DNA of 9,362 nucleotides from positions 1-9,362 of the forward strand of contig CALJQI010000097.1 in the NCBI GenBank assembly GCA_937980285.1, written 5' to 3'. Positions 4,970 through 9,362 of the stretch are shown here, one piece after another. A program made the translations under genes and the position numbers. Every line of letters begins with the position of its first letter. Within the stretch, counting starts at the first letter, position 1. Source of the stretch: an uncultured Gammaproteobacteria bacterium. GTDB lineage: Bacteria > Pseudomonadota > Gammaproteobacteria > GCA-001735895. Under the pieces are notes generated by a model. That model made no database searches and was not told where the DNA came from. It saw only the letters and a program-made list of their open reading frames with translations.

Positions 4970-7531
4970 TTGTCCCGGTTTTCCCTTCCCGTCGAGGAAT
5001 GTCTCGACACCCTGAAACAGCGATTGCGCGAACGCGACGAAGTCGTGCTGCAAGCGCCGCCGGGCGCCGGCAAGACTACTCTGGTGCCGCTGGCGCTAAT
5101 GGACGAATCCTGGCTCGCGGGTCGCAAGATCCTGATGCTGGAACCGAGGCGAATCGCGACCCGGTCCGCCGCCTACCGCATGGCCAGCCTGTTGAACGAA
5201 TCCCCGGGCCAGACCGTCGGCTATCGCATGCGCCTGCAAACGAAGGTCGGCAAAGGCACCCGCATCGAAATCATCACCGAGGGCATTCTGACCCGGATGC
5301 TTCAGCAAGACCCTTCGCTGGAAGAAGTCGGGCTGGTGATATTCGACGAGTTCCACGAGCGCAACCTGGACTCGGACCTTGCGCTGGCGCTATGCCTGAA
5401 GGGGCGCGCGCTGTTCCGCAGCCAGCCCGAGGCGGGCGATTCAGTTCTCAAGATACTGGTCATGTCGGCCACTCTCGACAGTCACAATATCGCCCGGCTG
5501 CTGGCCGAGGCGCCAATCGTAAAAAGCGAAGGCCGACTTTACCCTGTCGATATCATTTACGGCCGCGCGCGGCAGCCCGATGACAGAATCGTCGATCGCA
5601 TGGTGAGTACGATAAAGCAGGCGCTGCAGGACAATCCCGACAGCAGCCTGCTGGCTTTCCTGCCGGGACAGGGGGAAATTCGCCGCAGCGCCGAGGCGCT
5701 GGCGGAATGGCTGCTGTCGAAACAGCTTAAAGACATTCACCTGCTCCCGATGTACGGCAACCTGTCGATCGAGGAGCAGCAGCGCGCCATCGCGCCGCTG
5801 TCGGGCAAGCAGGCGAACGATCGCAAGGTCGTGCTGGCGACCAACATCGCCGAAACCAGCCTGACCATCGAGGGCATCGACGTGGTGGTCGATTCGGGCC
5901 TGGCGCGCGAGGCCCGCTTCAACCCGGCAACCGCGATGACCGGCCTGCACACGGTGAAGATTTCGCGTGCGTCGGGCACCCAGCGCGCGGGCCGCGCCGG
6001 CAGGCTGGGGCCGGGTAAGTGTTATCGCCTGTGGTCGGAGGAACAGCAGCAGCAGCTGGCGCCGCAGGGCACGCCGGAAATAATGCAGGCAGACCTTGCG
6101 CCGCTGGCGCTGCAGTTACTGCAATGGGGCGTCGACGATCCCGGCGAGTTGAGCTGGCAGGATGCCCCGCCCCGGGGTCACTGGCGGCAGGCGCTCGATC
6201 TGCTCGATCTGCTGGGTGCGCTGGAAACGCGAAATCGCAGGCGCGTGCTAAGCGCGCATGGGCAAGCCATGACGGCACTGTCGGTACACCCCAGGCTTGC
6301 GCACTTGCTGTTGCGTGGCGCACAAAACGGGCAGACCGAATCGGCCTCGCTGCTCGCCGCCCTGCTGTCCGACCGGGATCCGTTGAGCGGCGACAATCCG
6401 GACCTGTCCGATCGGCTCGATATCCTGACCGCAACGGCGCCCTGTCCGCCGCAACACCGCGGCTGGCTGGAACGCAGCCGACAGCTGGCAAGACAGCTGC
6501 AACAGCAATTGGGCAGGCTGAAACAAAATGCCCCGGCGCCAGCCTATCTGCTCCAGCCCGGACAATTGGCCGGATTTCTGCTCGCATGCGCCTACCCGGA
6601 ACGGGTGGCGCGGCGCCGGCACTCGGGCGGCTATCAGCTCGCCAATGGCCGCAGCGCAAACTTCTCCGGCGCCTTCAGCCTCGGGCGCCATCGATGGCTT
6701 GCGGTCGCCGAAGTCAGCGGCATCGAGGGCGGCAAGGGCGACGTAATCCGCTCCGCCGCGGCCCTCGACGAAACGCTGTTCGAAACCGCGCTGGCCGATA
6801 TGGTAGGCAACGAAACCGTCGCACAGTGGGATAAAAAGGCCGGCCGATTCGTCGCCGAGGCGCAACAAAAAATCGGCGCCCTGGTATTGCACAGGAAAAC
6901 CCTGGACGCGGTCCCCGTCGAAGCCAGGCGCGAAGCCCTGGTAGAGTTTCTTCGCGACCAGGATCTCAGGCCGCTGCCCTGGCGCGCCGAGCTTCACCAG
7001 TGGTGCGCCAGGGTCTGCCTGCTGCGCTCTATCGACCCCGCGGCAGGCTGGCCCGACGTCAGCCACGAGGCCTTGCTTGCGAGCCTCGACGACTGGCTCG
7101 GGCCCTATCTGGACGAGGTCAATTCGTTACAGGATTTCGGCAAGCTCAAACTGAAGGAAATCCTAGCCGCGCTGTTACCCTGGGAACAGCAGCAACGTCT
7201 GCACCAGCTGGCGCCCGTTCGCCTGCGCGTGCCGTCGGGCTCGTCGATCGCGATCGACTATAGCCAGAACCCGCCGGTGCTAGCGGTCAAGCTGCAGGAA
7301 ATGTTCGGTTGCGAGCAAACGCCGACCGTTGCCGGCGGCAAGGTGGCGCTGCTGGTGCACCTGTTGTCTCCCGCCGGCAGGCCGCTGCAGATTACGCAGG
7401 ATCTGGCGGGCTTCTGGCGTTCGTCTTATCACGACGTCAAAAAAGATATGAAAGGGCGTTATCCGAAACATCCATGGCCGGACGACCCACTGGCGGCGAC
7501 GGCGACTCGCAAGACCAAAAACCGGTCCTGA
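4970..7531 (+). CDS. hrpB: ATP-dependent helicase HrpB (DEAH-type)
   Basis: HrpB is a DExH-box helicase, probably acting on RNA, whose physiological role is poorly defined. The 853-residue product has the expected length and all core motifs in order: Walker A APPGAGKTT (29-37), LEPRRIA (57-63), TEGILTRML (103-111), the DEAH variant DEFHER (126-131), SAT (166-168), TNIAETSLT (291-299) and QRAGRAGR (338-345). A helicase-associated region follows, then the HrpB-specific C-terminus with the signature KDMKGRYPKHPWPDDP and a basic tail RKTKNRS. The start is the TTG at 4970, the only ATG/GTG/TTG in frame between the upstream stop (4925-4927) and the conserved N-terminus. AAAGG at 4956-4960, nine bases before it, supports this. 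The gene has 148 bp upstream and 133 bp downstream without another gene, so it is likely transcribed alone. Confidence 0.95.
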   Translation: MSRFSLPVEECLDTLKQRLRERDEVVLQAPPGAGKTTLVPLALMDESWLAGRKILMLEPRRIATRSAAYRMASLLNESPGQTVGYRMRLQTKVGKGTRIEIITEGILTRMLQQDPSLEEVGLVIFDEFHERNLDSDLALALCLKGRALFRSQPEAGDSVLKILVMSATLDSHNIARLLAEAPIVKSEGRLYPVDIIYGRARQPDDRIVDRMVSTIKQALQDNPDSSLLAFLPGQGEIRRSAEALAEWLLSKQLKDIHLLPMYGNLSIEEQQRAIAPLSGKQANDRKVVLATNIAETSLTIEGIDVVVDSGLAREARFNPATAMTGLHTVKISRASGTQRAGRAGRLGPGKCYRLWSEEQQQQLAPQGTPEIMQADLAPLALQLLQWGVDDPGELSWQDAPPRGHWRQALDLLDLLGALETRNRRRVLSAHGQAMTALSVHPRLAHLLLRGAQNGQTESASLLAALLSDRDPLSGDNPDLSDRLDILTATAPCPPQHRGWLERSRQLARQLQQQLGRLKQNAPAPAYLLQPGQLAGFLLACAYPERVARRRHSGGYQLANGRSANFSGAFSLGRHRWLAVAEVSGIEGGKGDVIRSAAALDETLFETALADMVGNETVAQWDKKAGRFVAEAQQKIGALVLHRKTLDAVPVEARREALVEFLRDQDLRPLPWRAELHQWCARVCLLRSIDPAAGWPDVSHEALLASLDDWLGPYLDEVNSLQDFGKLKLKEILAALLPWEQQQRLHQLAPVRLRVPSGSSIAIDYSQNPPVLAVKLQEMFGCEQTPTVAGGKVALLVHLLSPAGRPLQITQDLAGFWRSSYHDVKKDMKGRYPKHPWPDDPLAATATRKTKNRS

Positions 7532-7563
7532 ATCCCGGCCGACAATATCTGTGGGCTAGCCGC

Positions 7564-7591
7564 TTCGAAACCGCGACGAATCGGGTAAACT
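7564..7591 (+). promoter_or_regulatory. Weak candidate promoter of the DUF423 gene
   Basis: TTCGAA (7564-7569, 3 of 6) and TAAACT (7586-7591, 4 of 6, preceded by GGG) are spaced by 16 bp. The leader to the TTG at 7665 would be about 66 nt. The remainder of the 7532-7664 gap shows no convincing terminator for hrpB. Confidence 0.25.
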
Positions 7592-7664
7592 GCCCAGGTC
7601 ATTTTATTCGAATGAATCCGCTATCGTTATATCGGTCAGTCTGATTTCAACCGGGGAGCCTGTT

Positions 7665-8072
7665 TTGCAACAACTGGATATCAATCGAAAGCCGATCGTC
7701 GCGGGCGCGGCGTTTGCGATGCTCGCCGTTTTGATCGGCGCGTTTGCGGCGCACGGACTGAAGCAGGTGCTGGACGTCTATGCCCTGGGACTGATCGAGA
7801 TCGCCGCCCGCTACCAGATGTACCACGCCATCGCGCTGTTGATCGTTGGCGTGATGTCGATGGCCAGGCAACTGTCGGCGCGCTGGCTAACGCTGGCCGC
7901 GGCCGCTTTTGTCATCGGCATCGTCCTGTTCAGCGGCTCGCTCTACCTGCTGGCGTTCAGCGGCATAGGCTGGCTCGGCGCTATCACACCGGTGGGCGGC
8001 GTCGCCTTCGTCGTCGGCTGGTGCGCGCTGATCGCCGCCGCCATCAGGCCTTCCGGCGAGGTCGTTCGCTGA
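7665..8072 (+). CDS. DUF423 family small inner-membrane protein (YgdD-like)
   Basis: This 135-residue hydrophobic protein belongs to the DUF423 family, whose function is unknown. It has about four membrane segments: roughly residues 11-31 (after NRKP), 50-66, 73-97 and 103-128. Family landmarks are IGAFAAHGL near the first helix, ARYQMYHAIALL, LFSGSLYLLAFSG, and TPVGGVAFVVGWCAL, which closely parallel E. coli YgdD. The start is TTG at 7665, with GGGGAG at 7652-7657 about 7 nt before it; no ATG offers a family-length N-terminus. It lies alone between hrpB and the HDOD gene with gaps over 100 bp on both sides. Confidence 0.9.
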   Translation: MQQLDINRKPIVAGAAFAMLAVLIGAFAAHGLKQVLDVYALGLIEIAARYQMYHAIALLIVGVMSMARQLSARWLTLAAAAFVIGIVLFSGSLYLLAFSGIGWLGAITPVGGVAFVVGWCALIAAAIRPSGEVVR

Positions 8073-8104
8073 GCAAAGCCTGCGGCTGTTTTAACGCGGT
8101 CGCG

Positions 8105-8126
8105 CCGCTGCCGCTCGAGGCAGCGG
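8105..8126. terminator. Strong hairpin after the DUF423 gene, possible terminator
   Basis: CCGCTGCC (8105-8112) and GGCAGCGG (8119-8126) form a perfect 8-bp GC-rich stem with a 6-nt loop. The following bases are ATATCTCTC rather than a T-tract, so it is not a textbook intrinsic terminator. It begins 32 bp after the DUF423 stop. Confidence 0.4.
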
Positions 8127-8141
8127 ATATCTCTCGATATC
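8126..8141. repeat. GATATC pair forming a second small dyad
   Basis: GATATC occurs at 8126-8131 and 8136-8141 with TCTC between. Since GATATC is self-complementary, the unit is both a direct and an inverted repeat. It shares one base with the preceding hairpin and ends 12 bp before the candidate -10 box of the HDOD gene, so an operator role is possible but unproven. Confidence 0.3.
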
Positions 8142-8150
8142 GTTTCGCAC

Positions 8151-8159
8151 TGCTATACT
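8151..8159 (+). promoter_or_regulatory. Candidate extended -10 promoter of the HDOD gene
   Basis: TGCTATACT reads as TGn plus TATACT (5 of 6 to the -10 consensus). No clear -35 hexamer is seen 16-18 bp upstream. Transcription would begin near 8166, about 29 nt before the ATG. Confidence 0.45.
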
Positions 8160-8194
8160 CATTGCCGAACCGGTTGTAAATCAAAAGGATTCCA

Positions 8195-9112
8195 ATGCTC
8201 GAACCGCTACTCAAACAGGCGGGCGAATTGCCGTCACTGCCCGAGGTCTATATCCGGGTAACCGAACTGCTGGAAGCTGAATCCAGCACCGCGGACAGGA
8301 TCGGCGCGGCGGTTCAGACCGACCCGACCCTGACCGCCAGGATTCTGAAACTGATCAACAGCGCCTATTTCGGTTTACGCAACCCGGTCACCTCGATCCC
8401 ACAGGCGGTAACCCTGCTGGGTCGCCAGCAGTTGCAACAGTTACTGATCGGTTCGGTACTGTCGGGCGTTTTCAAGGATTTCGACCTCGGCGCCTTTCCA
8501 CTGCGCGACTTCTGGCAACACAGCGTCAAGACCGCGATCATCGCACGCCAGCTGGCGATGCAAAACGCGAGAATCATCGATCACGAGGCTTTTTTCACCG
8601 CCGGCTTGCTGCACGACATCGGATGGCTGGTAATTGCCAAGGTCAACCCGGGATCCTTTATCCAGATAACCGAACTCGCCAAAGCCCAGAACAGGGAAAT
8701 CATCGACGTCGAGGCCGATAAGTTCGGCGTCACGCATATCGAGGTCGGCGTCGCGCTACTGGAAAAGTGGGGCATCCCCGGCCTGATCATCGAGTGTGTC
8801 AGGAAACATCACGACAGCGATCACGTCGAGCCTTACGAGATCGAAACCTGCATCGTTTACATGGCGAATCAATTGAGCCGCATCGACCTCAGCAACGAGC
8901 AATTCGAGGCAGAGGATGGGATACCCGAATTTCTCGCCAGCCTGCCCAACTGGGAACAGTCCAAATGCACGCTGGAACAGATTATCGTTGCCTGCCGGCT
9001 CGCCGACGAGCAATGGCTGGAGGTAATGGAATCGCTCGGCATGGTCGACCTCGATATCGACGAAAACGATGAAGAAACTTTCCTGTTCAAAACCGATCTT
9101 GGCAGGATCTAG
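8195..9112 (+). CDS. HDOD-domain signalling protein
   Basis: HDOD proteins are relatives of HD phosphohydrolases, found in signalling and stress pathways, usually without proven enzyme activity. This 305-residue protein is a single HDOD domain (about 10-215) plus a short acidic C-terminal region with EENDEE-like character. It has no receiver, GGDEF or EAL domain attached. Landmarks are LPSLPEVYIRVTELL, the helix TARILKLINSAYFGL and the HD-like signature AGLLHDIGWL. Potential metal ligands H109, H140-D141 and H205-H206 are kept, whereas the position expected for the last HD aspartate reads as asparagine (N225 in VYMANQLS). AAAAGGA at 8183-8189 precedes the ATG at 8195 by 5 nt, so the start is secure. 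The likely partner is a diguanylate cyclase, kinase or chemotaxis system elsewhere. None is visible here. Confidence 0.92.
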   Translation: MLEPLLKQAGELPSLPEVYIRVTELLEAESSTADRIGAAVQTDPTLTARILKLINSAYFGLRNPVTSIPQAVTLLGRQQLQQLLIGSVLSGVFKDFDLGAFPLRDFWQHSVKTAIIARQLAMQNARIIDHEAFFTAGLLHDIGWLVIAKVNPGSFIQITELAKAQNREIIDVEADKFGVTHIEVGVALLEKWGIPGLIIECVRKHHDSDHVEPYEIETCIVYMANQLSRIDLSNEQFEAEDGIPEFLASLPNWEQSKCTLEQIIVACRLADEQWLEVMESLGMVDLDIDENDEETFLFKTDLGRI

Positions 9113-9187
9113 GCTATTGCGGCTAGCAAGAAAATACCGGGGAACTCATCGTTCACCCGGTTACTCCAGCCGCCGTTAATGATAGCC
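9112..9187 (+). terminator. Nested hairpin after the HDOD gene, probable terminator or leader structure
   Basis: The core stem pairs ACCGGGGAAC (9136-9145) with GTTC plus CCCGGT (9151-9154 and 9156-9161), leaving one bulged A and the loop TCATC. Outside it, GCGGCT (9119-9124) pairs with AGCCGC (9168-9173), and GGCTAT (9112-9117) pairs with ATAGCC (9182-9187). No U-tract follows. The structure begins on the last base of the HDOD stop codon and lies wholly before the next gene. Confidence 0.5.
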
Positions 9188-9222
9188 TTGCCGTAACCGG
9201 ATCCTGATATCGCGAGTAACCG
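9158..9222 (+). repeat. Inverted repeat CGGTTACTC / GAGTAACCG before the amidotransferase gene
   Basis: CGGTTACTC (9158-9166) is the exact inverse complement of GAGTAACCG (9214-9222). A second partial copy, GTAACCGG (9193-9200), can pair with CCGGTTAC (9157-9164). The last arm ends 6 bp before the ATG at 9229 and includes the only SD-like GAG nearby. The first arm also belongs to the hairpin at 9136-9161, so the pairings exclude one another. Confidence 0.4.
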
Positions 9223-9228
9223 TTATTC

Positions 9229-9362
9229 ATGTGCCAGCTGCTAGGTTTATCGTCATCCGAGCCCATACGCCTGACGTTCAGCTGGGACGCATTCGCGCTG
9301 CAGGGTTCATATCAGGGCGGCAATCCGGACGGCTGGGGCGTTGCCTGGTACGAAGGCGCGGA
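9229..9362 (+). CDS. Class II glutamine amidotransferase, N-terminal part (cut by window edge)
   Basis: Forty-four complete codons are visible before the edge. The product starts M-C2-QLLGLSSSEP, with Cys2 in the place of the N-terminal nucleophile of class II (Ntn-type) glutamine amidotransferases, which is exposed when Met1 is removed. SYQGGNPDGWGVAWYEGA follows, matching the HxDGWG-like substrate-pocket segment seen in YafJ and EgtC relatives (KDGWG in E. coli YafJ, NPDGWG here). The fold releases ammonia from glutamine or cleaves a gamma-glutamyl amide; the acceptor is unknown. No purF, glmS or asnB-like sequence is visible, and the opening fits the small stand-alone YafJ type best. The start ATG is dictated by Cys2; the ribosome binding site is weak. 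Confidence 0.85.
   Translation, partial: MCQLLGLSSSEPIRLTFSWDAFALQGSYQGGNPDGWGVAWYEGA

Noticed and set aside
6019..7066. Long open frames in other frames inside hrpB (6019-6834 plus, 6248-7066 minus, 5919-6659 minus)
   Set aside because: They are low-complexity Ala/Arg/Pro-rich shadows of hrpB; the real gene spans the whole region with conserved helicase sequence.
1..9362. CRISPR array, tRNA, rRNA, insertion sequence or defence system
   Set aside because: I saw no regularly spaced repeats, no tRNA cloverleaf, no transposase or paired terminal repeats with target duplications, and no nuclease or toxin-antitoxin pair.

Overview
The window looks like ordinary chromosomal DNA of a GC-rich, free-living gammaproteobacterium. 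The main grounds are a full-length rdgC (a beta/gammaproteobacterial gene), an HrpB-type helicase, a YgdD-like DUF423 protein, a YafJ-like class II amidotransferase and Shine-Dalgarno sites of the usual kind. I cannot name a genus. I see no insertion sequence, phage gene, CRISPR array, tRNA or rRNA.

Layout. Positions 1-306 carry no secure gene; a reading frame leaves the left edge on the minus strand and a 5-bp hairpin lies in the middle. At 307-876 (+) is a Tat-exported thioredoxin-fold protein with a CPGC motif. It converges on a GcvA-like LysR regulator at 902-1819 (-). The regulator is divergent from a 39-codon gene at 1953-2072 (+) that has a strong ribosome binding site. The 133 bp between these two hold two near-perfect palindromes. 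A long hairpin at 2092-2142 separates the small gene from the convergent rdgC (2191-3126, -). rdgC is divergent from a B12-binding radical SAM protein (3307-4821, +). Then follow, all on the plus strand, hrpB (4970-7531, TTG start), a DUF423 membrane protein (7665-8072, TTG start), an HDOD-domain protein (8195-9112) and the first 44 codons of a class II glutamine amidotransferase (9229 to the right edge).

How the genes relate. Gaps of more than 100 bp separate the plus-strand genes from 3307 onward, and most gaps contain a hairpin or a promoter-like box. They therefore look like independent units rather than one operon. RdgC (RecA control at forks) and HrpB (putative RNA helicase) are nucleic-acid housekeeping proteins. 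The HDOD protein is probably regulatory. The thioredoxin-like protein is a cell-envelope redox protein. I found no coherent new multi-gene system. The parts least explained by known families are the LysR/39-codon gene pair with its palindromes, and the structured spacer before the amidotransferase gene.
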